A stretch of 64,000 nucleotides of DNA from Nocardia sp. NBC_00403 (GCF_036046055.1 NZ_CP107939.1:7626001-7690000); one strand, 5' to 3'. Positions 34,901 to 43,731 are shown, counted from the first letter of the stretch. Translations and numbers: made by a program. Notes: generated by a model from the sequence alone, not told the origin.

Positions 34901-37900
34901 CGATACCGCATGTCCCTGGTCATTCACCGGCGCGTTTGCCTGCCACACCTGGCGGCGGCACCGCACCGTTCACGGCCCCCGACAAACCGGAAGATCCGCG
35001 CACTCCGGTCTCGCCATGGACCGGGACGAAGACCCCTCCGAAGCTCACGCCTGCGCCCCACACCTCCGACCCGCTTGTAGCCAGACCACCTGCATCGACA
35101 GAAACGCCTCCCATGGTCCGCAGGGCCAATCGTTACAACGCTCCCCCGGACCGGGAAATCCCAGGCGCACCGACTGACCCGACAACCCTTCCCGGCATCG
35201 ACGATCCCAGCCACAACCCCGATATCAGCGGACCTCCCCTTATCGAAGGCCCGCCACCCCGGCAAAGGGCAGCACAGGTCAAGCCGGTCAAGCCGGTCGA
35301 ACGCCGACGTCTGGACCCGTGGGCCAAAGCGACGATGGACGGCAACTCCGACGACGGGCCGCCCAAGCGTCGGCGCGAAAAGCCGCCGACCGCATCAGCG
35401 CAGGACGCGTCGGCGGCGACCGCGTCCCAAAGCTCCACACCGGCGCCGGAGCCTGCATTGCCCGAGGATGCCCCGACCTCCGTGCCAGGATCTGCTGATC
35501 GATCCCGGCCGCCCGCACCGAACCCGGCCGACCTCGCCGAACCGGCGACAAACGAGGATCACCCCAAGCCGTCGCCGTGGCGACGGCTGCGCGGAGAGCA
35601 GTTCGATCCCGGGCAGCTCAACGCCGCGGCCAACGGTTCAGAGGCGGACGCATTCGGCGAAGGGACGAAGCCGGTCGGTTCGCCGCGAAAGGGGGACGCG
35701 CCGCAGACGGAAGCCGTGGCGTCGGGCGGCGGTGTGAGGAATCGGCCGCCGTCCGATGACGAGCGCCGGACCGATACGGAAACCTTCGTGGAGTTCGTGT
35801 CAGGCGACGAGGTTGTCGACCTGCTACGCCGGACCGATGAGCTGGTCGACCAACTGACGGCCGGCTCGGTGCCGGACACGGTGGCAGCCAGCAAGCTGCT
35901 CGTGCAGCGGATGGTCGGACTTACCTTCGGGGTCGAAACGCGCGAGCGGGGGCGGCTGTCGGTGCGGGCGAGCGATGGGCCGCTCGGCCCATCGCTCGAG
36001 TTCGAGCTGTCGGACGGTGCTGAGCGGCTGGCGTCGTGCTCCGTGCAGTCCCCCGACGACTGGAAGATGGAGGTGCAACATCTCGCACATCGGTACGGCG
36101 AGCTGCGCTTGCTGGCGAACAGCACCCTGAGGCTGGGCGTGGATCAGTCGACGAAGGTCGGGTCGATGCTGGAAGAGCTTGCCGCACAACTCGACTCGGC
36201 CGAGGACGGCTGGTTGCGGATCGGGGTTTCTCCGGTCACGGAAAATACGCACGAGTTGTCGGCTTTCCTAGGCAGGCGCGCAGTGGTCGGGACCACTCGG
36301 TTGACGCTGGAAGTGCCCGCTACCGATGGAGTCGCCGATGCGGCGCCGCGGATCTCGATGGCGATCGATCCGGCGCAGAACCTGAACACCGTGATCACCA
36401 GTGCGCGTGGCGTGGTTCGGGAGCTGACGGCCAGATGGCCGACGGGCCGAGCCGGTATCGCGAGGGACGCGGCGGAACAATTGCTGCGGGCGGCGGCGGC
36501 TCGACATGACGACCCGAATGCGTTGTACGAGTTCGAGATCGTGGGTCGCGTCCAGGCGGGTATCGCGTCTGTCGAGTTTGCCATCCGCGACCCCAGGACC
36601 GGAAGGGTGACGGATCGAGGTGACATCTCCATAGCCGCGCGTGGGCAGGAGTGGTTGTACGGCCCGATGGGGAATGCGGACCTGTGGGAACTCGTGATCG
36701 AGCCGGACGCGAACCGGGATCGTGTCGTCCAGGAAGCATTCGAGCAGTTTCGGGACGTCAGCTGGGGGCTGGCATGGCAGCCGGAGCAGGAGGATGTGGC
36801 GTGGCTGCTCGCCGAGATGATGGTCGGCAACGTCGTCGACCGCCCCGGCACCAGCGGGGTGTTGGTAGTGAAGCGGCTGGGGGTAGGCCCCGCTGAGGTC
36901 GTCGGCATCGAAGTGCATGTGCGTGGCACGCAGGCGCCGGTGTTGAGTCTGGTCGAGCACGCCCATCACTACGGCGTCGAGGTGCACGGCCCGGCCAGCT
37001 CTACCGCGTGGATGGTGCTGCACAATGGGACGCCCGAGTCGGCGGAGCTGGCCGCAGCCCTTGCCGATCGTGGCACCGATGTGTCCGATCAGGATGTGGA
37101 GGTGGCGACCGATCCGCTACCACCGGGTTTGGGTGAGGCGCTGCGGTCGGCGACCACAGAGTTCGCGGATCTGCTGGTGCGCGAATCGCGCAAACGTTCC
37201 GGTGGCGACCTGGCGCTCACAGCGGTCGAGATGGAGCTCGGACAGGTCAGGTTGGAGGCCGTCGAGCGTTTTCATACTGCGCTGCCGCAGGATTCGGCTC
37301 AGGACGACATCGCGGACCGGAACGAGCTGTCACCACAGGCGGCCGCACCGCAGATCCAGCCGCTCGGTGGACAGGACCTGCCTATCGACGAACCGGCAGC
37401 GGAGGTGGGCAACAATCTGTTGACGGTGGCCGTGGACGCCCTGTTCGAAGATCCGCGAGCGTACCAGCTGTGCTTCGATGAACTCCCCGAGACGCAGCGG
37501 ACAGCCATAGAGTTACGGCTCAAGAATCGGCCTACTGCTGAGCTGGTTGCGACTTTGGGGCAGAACCACGAAACCATCTACCACGAGGCCATCCATCGCT
37601 TTCGTGGACTATTGCTCGGTTATGCCGAGGCGCGTCCCGAGGCTGCTGCGGAACTGGCGTTGATCGAACGGTCTCAACCGGAAATTCTCGAGGTCATTGT
37701 CCAAAAGATTGAAGATCCCCTCCACCAGAAGCGCATCGCACTGCGATTCCTGCACGGCATGCCGCCGGCCGATGTCGCAGCCGAGACCAGGGAGGACGAA
37801 ACATCTTTCAGATTGCGGGAGTATCGCGCCATTCAGCTGGTCGCCGGACTGCTCCGCCAGCACAGAGCCGTGGAATCCGGGAACAGCACATTCGTCGGGA

Positions 37901-40900
37901 CTGTCCACCGCACGGACCCCGACCATCCACAGTCCTACGCCCTCCGGCGCTTGGTGTACGGCTGGGTCGGCAAAACCACAGGAGTGCCCCGCATAATTGT
38001 GGTCGAAGGACTGCTCAGGGAGCCGGGTCCGACCGCAAGAGCAGCCCTCTCCAGCCAGCGCGGCGAGATGGCGTTCCTCGGCTACATCGCCAGGAAGTTC
38101 GGCATCGAAATCACATCCCTCGAAGAAGATGTGCGCGAGCAGGCCAGGGTCCTGATCGCGGGGAGCTCCCCTGAGGCAGTGTTCCTGTATTACGTTCTGC
38201 GGCAGATACCGCAAGGGATACGTGCACAGAATGTGTCCCAAGCAGATATCGACGAGCACGTGCGCGGCGCTGTAGAAATGTACGCCTGGATCCTGCCCGG
38301 CATCGTCGACCTCTACGCCAAATTCCAAGAACTGATGGAACGCTATTACTCCACGCAAGGATTTCCTCGTCAGTTCAATAAAGACGACCAACTTTGGCTG
38401 GTCGCGGAGACCGTGGATATGGTCGAAGGCGGCTTGACGATCTCCGAAGTGCAACTCGTGGCCGCGGCATGCCACGAACGAAGAGAAATGATAGCCGCGA
38501 AAAAGATACAAGATCTCGTGGACCATGACATAGCCGTCCTCGCAGCCTTCGGAATAGTTCATTTCGATCTCACGCGGCGACAGATGCCAGACTTTGCGGG
38601 AGACAACGACTACGAACTCGAGTCCGAAGTGCCACGGCCGGCGGGGAAAGGCGGCGCGCCTCCGAGCCGGGCCGCATTGGGGGTCGACGGGGGGCAGGCA
38701 CTGGACCTGGATCTAGCGGTCGCGCCCATACCCGGCGGGCTGCAGCCGTGGGTGTTCGCCGGATTCGGTCCAGGAGATGCCCCGCACCCCGAGAAGCTGA
38801 AGCAGCCGAAACCCGCTGCTGACCCTCCCCGGCTCAACGAACCCGGCTCGCCGACACAGCAGGGCGGTCCGGCTGACCGCACTGGCAACAAAAGCTCCTC
38901 TGCCCCAAGACCACCGGGCGCTGTTGCGCTGGACGAACTGCGTAATCGGCTGAAGGCGGCGGGCTGGCCGGGGCACACGATCAACCCGATCGCACTTACC
39001 TTCGTCGAGGTCTGGGTGCACGCCGCGCAACGCTACCCAGATGCGGAGACGGTCGCGGCGCACCTCGAGGTGCGGATCACGGTCACGGGCGCTGCGGGCG
39101 ACAGCGTCCTGCGCGTCGAAGTCACCGACACACAGCCCTTCCAACCTCCACTCGACAACACCGGCAGCCTGTCCACTCCGGAACGCTTAGGACAGACGAT
39201 GGGCGCCTCGCACCTCAGCCACGCCGCCGGCGTCGTTCTACTCGGCGACGGCGGACATACGACTTGGTTCGAGTATCGGGAGTCGCAGCCACTGCGCACA
39301 GCACCAATGGGGGTCCTCGTCCCGGCAATCGCCAACCCCAGAGCGGGCGACGAACCGGCGACTGCGATCGCACCCCCAGAAGTGCCGGGCGTACTGCAGG
39401 CCGATCGGTACCGCTTCCTCGACGGCACCGAAGGCAACCCCACCGAAGGCAAGGCAATGTCCGGTGGCGAAGCGGTCACGCTCTACAACGCGGCACGCAC
39501 ACATGGTGACCTCGTGTCAGGGAGCGAGTACGACATGTACACGTTAGGAGACTTCGTCGTCCTTGTCCCTAGGTCCAGCCCCAGGGTCGACTACGTTCTC
39601 TGGAATCAGCTGGAGCTCCTCGAGGCTATCGCGTCCTTCGTGGATGCACCTCGCGTGCTCTACAAGGACAAACACAATCGCTTCCACATCATGCGGCGCA
39701 TCCACGGCGAGCCGATCGACGCCCGCGACTACCCAGCGGTCGCTGCAGAACTCGATCGACTGCGCGCGCAGTATGCCCAGGTGCCTCTGGAGAGGCTGCC
39801 ACGACTGCCCCGCTCGTACCCGAAATCAGGGGATGTACCTGGATTCCTGATGATGCTGGCCGGGTATGAGGATCGCGTCTATCAGGGCCTTAAGCAGAAT
39901 CCACGCTACGCTGCGAAATTCACGGCCCTCAAAATTCCGGCGTCCTTGCTCGAGGGCTTGGCTGAGGTGTTCGCGGAGGCCGAACCAGAACAGTTCGCGC
40001 TGATCCACGGTGACCTGATCCCCAGCCACATCCTGAGAGGATCCGACGGAGTTGCTGTCTTCAACTACCGTCGGGCCCGCTACGGTCCACCGTCATTCGA
40101 CGCAGCTGTCATCGAGCACCGATGCCGTGGCAATTCCCTCGATCTCTTGTGGTGCTTCCCCCGCCTGCTTCCGTACTTTGTCTATCTCGATATCGCCCAG
40201 GTGTTGCAGGACTACGTTCTCCTGATCGATGGATTGTACTACGGCACAATTGATTACGATCAAGCTCACAAACTCGCCTTGAATGTGTACATGGCACTCT
40301 TCACAGCCGATTCGGCCTGGGGCACCTGCAGGGAAGACTCGCTCGCCTATCTGCAGAACATGGTGGAGGAGTCGTTCAACCGACCACGCAACACTGCTGC
40401 CATCTCAGAGGCCGATACCCATGCACCCGGGGATCTCGGCGCTGACGCGCCAGGACAGCGTCGGGGCGACGGTGCGACCACCATCGTCGGCGCGCATCAC
40501 CCGGCCCTTAACGAGCCCTCAACAGGGGAATCACACGGCTCGAGCAAACCCGGAGCCGAATTGGAGTCGGCCACACAGGACGACTTCAGCACTGTCGCTC
40601 GGCTGCCGGAGGCGGAGCAAGGCGACCAAGGGTTGGCCGTCGCCGACAGTGGCGACGGTAAGGGAGAAACGGTTGTCTCCGCAGATATCGACGCGACGAG
40701 GCTTTCGGTTCCGGCGCTGATTGTTCCGCAGTTCGGAGGGTACGATCTTCTCAGCGGACGCAAGGGGCAACCCATGTCACGCGACAAAGCATGGGAATTG
40801 CGAGAAAAAGCAATAGCTTCCGGCCAGCACCGGTTCGGGTATAGCAACGATGTATATCTGTACGGTCAGGTCGCGGTCCGCATACCCAAGGTCTCCGCCG

Positions 40901-41796
40901 ACTTGTTGGATAAGGTGATCTGGCCTCAGCATCAGTTCATCACCGCGGTTGCTCCCTATACCGCCCGTATGCCCCAGCTGCTGTACGTGGAGTTGGATTC
41001 AGCGGGAAAGGTTGTATTCGAAGTCTATCGCAGGGTTTTCGGCCAGCCGGTCGATAGCTTGGCCGCCCCACCGGTCGCCAAGACGATAGAGCAGTTCCTC
41101 GAAGAAATCGCACAGGCACCCCTGAGTAGGTTCCCGCCACTGCCGGGATACTGGCCCGAATCCGGCGATGCCGCCGGATTCGTGCGCATGTACGCCGAAG
41201 ATCTCCAGCAGAGATACCAACCATACTGGACCACGGAACCCTACCGTTCGATATTAATCGAACTCAAATTCGGTAACAGTTTGATCGAAGGCCTGGAATC
41301 AATAATCCGGAAAATGCGCTCCGAGCCATTCCAGCCGCTCCACGGCGACCTGACGATCCAAAATATTCTCGAACAGGTCAAAACTGGCCGGCACAGATTC
41401 CCGGCTTCCGATATCCCGCACACTCACCTCGTCATTGATATCGACCTTGCAACCTATGGCCCCCTGGCCTTTGACCTAGCCATCGTTTTCCATCGGAACC
41501 CGGGCATTGGGATGGAGACGCTCGCGCCCCGCAGTACGCTCTTGCCGTATATCGCCTACCTCGATATGGCACGCAGCTTCCACGATGTCGTGCGGCTAGT
41601 CGATGCGGCACGCTCCGGCACGATGAACCGTCGTGACGCGGAGAGCCTGGCCCGGAATCTCCTGGTGTCACTTGGCAGAACGTACAAAATCTGGGGCTTG
41701 TCGAGAACGCCACTGCCGACGGTCTCGGAACTACTGGACAGAGTCTCGGCCCCAGGATCAACCGACAACGTCGTTCCTGGCTTCCGCCGGCGGTAG
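31933..41796 (+). CDS. Giant 3287-residue type VII-associated polymorphic protein with tandem APH-fold domains
   Basis: Not a described family as a whole. Residues 1-290: CpnT/WXG100_2-like helical region (WRAADAWSDSANGL...) with Gly/Ala-rich hydrophobic stretches. About 300-1280: Pro/Ser/Thr-rich linker. 1295-1780: three or more degenerate RsbW-like ATPase modules (LEFELSDGAERL). 1827-1970: two helical segments resembling sigma region 4 (FDELPETQRTAIELRL, ALRFLHGMPPADVAAETR). About 1990-2290: unrecognised domain (VVEGLLREPG, GEMAFLGYIARKFGIEI). 2332-2475: another ATPase-like module. 2492-2818 and 2930-3270: tandem aminoglycoside-phosphotransferase-like domains. In the first, HGDxxxxN ends in His2699 and the metal Asp is Asn2711; the second keeps HGDLTIQN (3137-3144) and Asp3169. 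GTG start with AGGGG upstream. Confidence 0.85.
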   Translation: MTGPLLPGIPPGLQDMAFGHMPNARIAGMWRAADAWSDSANGLAVVLSGIEASEARAVLTADGVTAEAIRSQYRGLADDTRQLVEFSDSMARLLYETATMLELEQYMVRAVALVMAAQCAWDVLMGPAGIAKMATDRIAGETAMKVAWREMLSQLWRLMGKFAAEHPRLAIVIRGAVIGGATMGGARAYAEGLQVVHGDRNGVGWKTVVAAVLVGIAGGAAGGSLGADVAPRVRSLGANAVSKAGQMVWRSAAVLAAGTAGGAAGGAAGGLTAEGLATGKLEGKNLAEMVLMGITSGTLSGVGAGVRSVRAGGYAGAPVTGNDRVRTPSDVTSHVQPTPPHARQPLTGSGDGHAPRPKYRTPEVTVIGKALSDSVGRDIDLIKMEPRAARDTAADRLNIPAAAPDRVRPALDFANLRTPTNHELLRLTHDQAMGAARPSDPGGGSTPHPKDTGPQPGSSPSPRSSPIPPPSGGSPHSPLGHGPIHRSAVVTPRSTVFAPPRIVIRTGEPTGHTNAVEPRGARTGPDMAVEAPASQRDVPPTPSTHTVEFDLNVGSDGKVMTSPDEAGAVATAEGVNALAGEQTSATESNISQDNSVHQGGQDATGTAPPSTHGETSPLTHDDGSGEFVPVRNERADLEFRAAFARELAQLLGTGASEAAPLPPSPTVGANSSGAQAISPSIVPDHPPSPPPQATPEGKGPVPQVNSSQKTLDAAPAASQRSVVDASSPAAHASPPRTASEIASSTPARATLDNSAAQAAQSRTVPDPPPPTPRLIPETNEPAAHSATPHPISDTNSPAARAADQTTVPDHTSPIPQAPILDTHNLAAQTTPRTVPYLPPSPQPHFTLHTNSLVPTTNTSSPTRDVIPVAPQQPADDPNYLAGQSATPKPVPEVGPLPRSPHIDPAATSRDSPNPLGAMSGRQGGNNEKLEEFIYPKPLTVQDPHPDDSPNPHRRDMREVPEQSPQDPAYMPMPGVPDPPEQERSGTITPPIPHVPGHSPARLPATPGGGTAPFTAPDKPEDPRTPVSPWTGTKTPPKLTPAPHTSDPLVARPPASTETPPMVRRANRYNAPPDREIPGAPTDPTTLPGIDDPSHNPDISGPPLIEGPPPRQRAAQVKPVKPVERRRLDPWAKATMDGNSDDGPPKRRREKPPTASAQDASAATASQSSTPAPEPALPEDAPTSVPGSADRSRPPAPNPADLAEPATNEDHPKPSPWRRLRGEQFDPGQLNAAANGSEADAFGEGTKPVGSPRKGDAPQTEAVASGGGVRNRPPSDDERRTDTETFVEFVSGDEVVDLLRRTDELVDQLTAGSVPDTVAASKLLVQRMVGLTFGVETRERGRLSVRASDGPLGPSLEFELSDGAERLASCSVQSPDDWKMEVQHLAHRYGELRLLANSTLRLGVDQSTKVGSMLEELAAQLDSAEDGWLRIGVSPVTENTHELSAFLGRRAVVGTTRLTLEVPATDGVADAAPRISMAIDPAQNLNTVITSARGVVRELTARWPTGRAGIARDAAEQLLRAAAARHDDPNALYEFEIVGRVQAGIASVEFAIRDPRTGRVTDRGDISIAARGQEWLYGPMGNADLWELVIEPDANRDRVVQEAFEQFRDVSWGLAWQPEQEDVAWLLAEMMVGNVVDRPGTSGVLVVKRLGVGPAEVVGIEVHVRGTQAPVLSLVEHAHHYGVEVHGPASSTAWMVLHNGTPESAELAAALADRGTDVSDQDVEVATDPLPPGLGEALRSATTEFADLLVRESRKRSGGDLALTAVEMELGQVRLEAVERFHTALPQDSAQDDIADRNELSPQAAAPQIQPLGGQDLPIDEPAAEVGNNLLTVAVDALFEDPRAYQLCFDELPETQRTAIELRLKNRPTAELVATLGQNHETIYHEAIHRFRGLLLGYAEARPEAAAELALIERSQPEILEVIVQKIEDPLHQKRIALRFLHGMPPADVAAETREDETSFRLREYRAIQLVAGLLRQHRAVESGNSTFVGTVHRTDPDHPQSYALRRLVYGWVGKTTGVPRIIVVEGLLREPGPTARAALSSQRGEMAFLGYIARKFGIEITSLEEDVREQARVLIAGSSPEAVFLYYVLRQIPQGIRAQNVSQADIDEHVRGAVEMYAWILPGIVDLYAKFQELMERYYSTQGFPRQFNKDDQLWLVAETVDMVEGGLTISEVQLVAAACHERREMIAAKKIQDLVDHDIAVLAAFGIVHFDLTRRQMPDFAGDNDYELESEVPRPAGKGGAPPSRAALGVDGGQALDLDLAVAPIPGGLQPWVFAGFGPGDAPHPEKLKQPKPAADPPRLNEPGSPTQQGGPADRTGNKSSSAPRPPGAVALDELRNRLKAAGWPGHTINPIALTFVEVWVHAAQRYPDAETVAAHLEVRITVTGAAGDSVLRVEVTDTQPFQPPLDNTGSLSTPERLGQTMGASHLSHAAGVVLLGDGGHTTWFEYRESQPLRTAPMGVLVPAIANPRAGDEPATAIAPPEVPGVLQADRYRFLDGTEGNPTEGKAMSGGEAVTLYNAARTHGDLVSGSEYDMYTLGDFVVLVPRSSPRVDYVLWNQLELLEAIASFVDAPRVLYKDKHNRFHIMRRIHGEPIDARDYPAVAAELDRLRAQYAQVPLERLPRLPRSYPKSGDVPGFLMMLAGYEDRVYQGLKQNPRYAAKFTALKIPASLLEGLAEVFAEAEPEQFALIHGDLIPSHILRGSDGVAVFNYRRARYGPPSFDAAVIEHRCRGNSLDLLWCFPRLLPYFVYLDIAQVLQDYVLLIDGLYYGTIDYDQAHKLALNVYMALFTADSAWGTCREDSLAYLQNMVEESFNRPRNTAAISEADTHAPGDLGADAPGQRRGDGATTIVGAHHPALNEPSTGESHGSSKPGAELESATQDDFSTVARLPEAEQGDQGLAVADSGDGKGETVVSADIDATRLSVPALIVPQFGGYDLLSGRKGQPMSRDKAWELREKAIASGQHRFGYSNDVYLYGQVAVRIPKVSADLLDKVIWPQHQFITAVAPYTARMPQLLYVELDSAGKVVFEVYRRVFGQPVDSLAAPPVAKTIEQFLEEIAQAPLSRFPPLPGYWPESGDAAGFVRMYAEDLQQRYQPYWTTEPYRSILIELKFGNSLIEGLESIIRKMRSEPFQPLHGDLTIQNILEQVKTGRHRFPASDIPHTHLVIDIDLATYGPLAFDLAIVFHRNPGIGMETLAPRSTLLPYIAYLDMARSFHDVVRLVDAARSGTMNRRDAESLARNLLVSLGRTYKIWGLSRTPLPTVSELLDRVSAPGSTDNVVPGFRRR

Positions 41797-41872
41797 CAGA
41801 ACCCCTTGGAAGAATTCAACCTTCGGAGGTGCCCTGTGATGTACCGGCCGACGGCGAGATGAGGAGGACTGT

Positions 41873-43267
41873 GTGGCATACGAACCGAGCGGACTGACCG
41901 CCGAACACCCGCTGGCCCGTGAATTGGTGGCGCACGGGCCATCCGGGTGGCAACGGGCCGACGCGGTATTCGCGATTACGGTGGCGGACGAGATCGCCAA
42001 CGTCGTGTATTTCGACGGCGAACAAATGGTCTCGATGAATCCGCCGGAGTCGATGCTCGCCGTCGTTCGCGAGCACCGTGCCGTCGCGGCGGGGTCGAGT
42101 GCGGGGCCATGGTGGCGGATGCTGCTGGTGTTGGCCAGTTCCGGCGAGATGGAAGTCCACTACGACTACGGCGACGAGCCGTTCCCTGCGGGGCAGATGT
42201 TCGGCCCTGAGGCATATCGCGCGGACCTCGAGGCGTATCCGCGTGACAGCGTGCCGGTGTGGTTGGCCGCGTATATAGGTCATGACGACCGACAGCGGCG
42301 CACTCCGCAGGAGGCGGCGGCCCAAGCTCGCGCCGATCGGGCCGATCAGGTGTGGGCAGTGCTGGCGGAGAACGAGTTTCCGCCGTTCCCGGTGATGTGG
42401 GCGCGGTGGGCGACGGTCGCGGCGGCGTTTGTTGCCGCCAAGTCGGATTGGGGTCCGCGGATGCTGCCGTGGACTGGCGTATTCGAGGGCTCCGCGGGGG
42501 GTGGGTCGACGTTGTATGCACTGCCGGCCGGGCGGGCCGTGCTGTCGGGTGGGGTATGGAATGCGCCCACCTTGGATGCGGTATACAACGGCGGCGCGCC
42601 GATGCCGAAACTGTATGCGGGTGCGCCGGATTGGGTGGCCGACTCGGTACTGGATCCGCGAGCGGCTTCGGGATTGCTGTCGTTCTGCTACTGGTGGGAG
42701 GCCGGTCGGTGGTATCGCGGGCAATCCCCCGGCGCCGACGATTGCGCCACTGCGGTGCCGGGTGTGTGGACGGCCGACACCGGGATAGGGATCGTAGCGA
42801 GGCTGGTCGCAGACGGTCCGGATAACGGTTCGTCCGATGCGATCGCAGCCTTGATGGCTGCCGCCGAGATGGGTGCGGTCACCCGAGCGACGCTGGTCGA
42901 GGTGTTCGGCGATGATGGGCGCTTCGATATCGACGGTGCGCTTTATCAGTATTCGCTCGCTGGGCTGGTGTCGACGGCACCCGATCAGATGCCAGCGGAA
43001 GCGGCGATCGCTCGGGTGCGGGACTACATCACCGGGCACGCGCTGGACACCGAGGGATATCCGTTGTTCCAGTTGGTTGCTGAACGATTCGACGTGGGGT
43101 GGATGGTGTACGTGCCGGTGGCCGAAGGAGAAATCGCGATCGGACGGGCGATCTTCTACATCGGCGACGACGGGGTGCTCGAGCCCTCGTCGTCTTCCGT
43201 CGCTCCTGCGCATTACATCGCCGACTTCACACAGCGGTTCGCCGACCGCCATGGTTCAGTAGCTTGA
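41873..43267 (+). CDS. Immunity-like protein following the giant polymorphic gene
   Basis: Cytoplasmic acidic protein of 464 residues, no signal or membrane segment. The first 170 residues (SGWQRADAVFAITVADEIANVVYF; MEVHYDYGDEPFPAGQMFGPEAYRADLEAYPRDSVPVWLAAYI) resemble YezG/DUF600-type immunity proteins. The middle repeats enzyme-free beta-strand text, and the last 110 residues (VRDYITGHALDTEGYP... ERFDVGWMVYVPVAEGEIAIGRAIFYIGDDGVLEPSSSS) look like a second immunity-style domain. Family assignment is tentative. The GTG at 41873 has GAGGAGG just upstream. Position right after a toxin-like gene is the main reason to call it immunity; it would then protect the producer against the C-terminal domain. 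Confidence 0.6.
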   Translation: MAYEPSGLTAEHPLARELVAHGPSGWQRADAVFAITVADEIANVVYFDGEQMVSMNPPESMLAVVREHRAVAAGSSAGPWWRMLLVLASSGEMEVHYDYGDEPFPAGQMFGPEAYRADLEAYPRDSVPVWLAAYIGHDDRQRRTPQEAAAQARADRADQVWAVLAENEFPPFPVMWARWATVAAAFVAAKSDWGPRMLPWTGVFEGSAGGGSTLYALPAGRAVLSGGVWNAPTLDAVYNGGAPMPKLYAGAPDWVADSVLDPRAASGLLSFCYWWEAGRWYRGQSPGADDCATAVPGVWTADTGIGIVARLVADGPDNGSSDAIAALMAAAEMGAVTRATLVEVFGDDGRFDIDGALYQYSLAGLVSTAPDQMPAEAAIARVRDYITGHALDTEGYPLFQLVAERFDVGWMVYVPVAEGEIAIGRAIFYIGDDGVLEPSSSSVAPAHYIADFTQRFADRHGSVA

Positions 43268-43268
43268 A

Positions 43269-43297
43269 CCGAGTCCGAGTCCGAGTCCGAGTCCGAG
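43269..43297 (+). repeat. CCGAGT hexanucleotide tandem repeat
   Basis: Four full copies of CCGAGT and a partial fifth, perfect, in the 44 bases between the stop of the immunity-like gene and the ATG of the YbaB-like gene. A length change would alter the spacing between translation signals of the two genes but not a reading frame, unless translation reads through. Confidence 0.85.
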
Positions 43298-43311
43298 AAG
43301 AGCAGCCGCCG

Positions 43312-43731
43312 ATGGAGCAATGGGAGCGAGATGGGTTGCGCTCGGCCAACTTCGGGATGTGCAACCAGGTCGAACACATCCTGGATACGCTCGCGAAGCA
43401 ACGTGCGCAGGTGTCCGAGGTCTACGAGCAGTTGGCGGCGGTGCGGGCTTCGGCGTGTTCGGCCGACGGTTTGGTCACCGTGACCGTGGATGGTGCGGGT
43501 GTCCTCACCGATGTGCGGTTTGCGCAGGAGGCGTTTCGTAGCACTCCGGAGAAGTTGGGCAAATCTGTCACCGAGGCGGGACGGGAGGCGGCGCGTTTGG
43601 CGACCGAGCAGAACGAGGCGATTACCGCCCCGATCGCCGCGGGTGCCGATGCGATGCCTGATCTGCCGGACCTGGTGCCAGGCGCGCCGAGCCTACGAGA
43701 TTCGGGCGCTCCTCGGCGCCGCGACCCGTAG
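43312..43731 (+). CDS. YbaB/EbfC-like protein
   Basis: Small protein of 139 residues with the YbaB pattern: an N-terminal long helix (EHILDTLAKQRAQVSEVYEQLAAV), then the strand pair SADGLVTVTVDGAGVLTDVRF, and a second helix (KLGKSVTEAGREAARLATEQ). YbaB proteins are dimeric nucleoid-associated proteins; the short actinobacterial versions with a Pro-rich tail (MPDLPDLVPGAPS) recur beside ESX and toxin clusters, EspL being an example. The ATG at 43312 is where the family begins; only a weak AAGAG precedes it. It is probably co-transcribed with the upstream immunity-like gene. Confidence 0.8.
   Translation: MEQWERDGLRSANFGMCNQVEHILDTLAKQRAQVSEVYEQLAAVRASACSADGLVTVTVDGAGVLTDVRFAQEAFRSTPEKLGKSVTEAGREAARLATEQNEAITAPIAAGADAMPDLPDLVPGAPSLRDSGAPRRRDP

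Noticed and set aside
37609..38562. 317-codon minus-strand frame within the giant gene
   Set aside because: The plus-strand frame is continuous through it and carries the recognisable modules.
41816..43252. 478-codon minus-strand frame opposite the immunity-like gene
   Set aside because: Arg/His/Pro-rich reverse text; the plus strand has a strong ribosome site and balanced composition.
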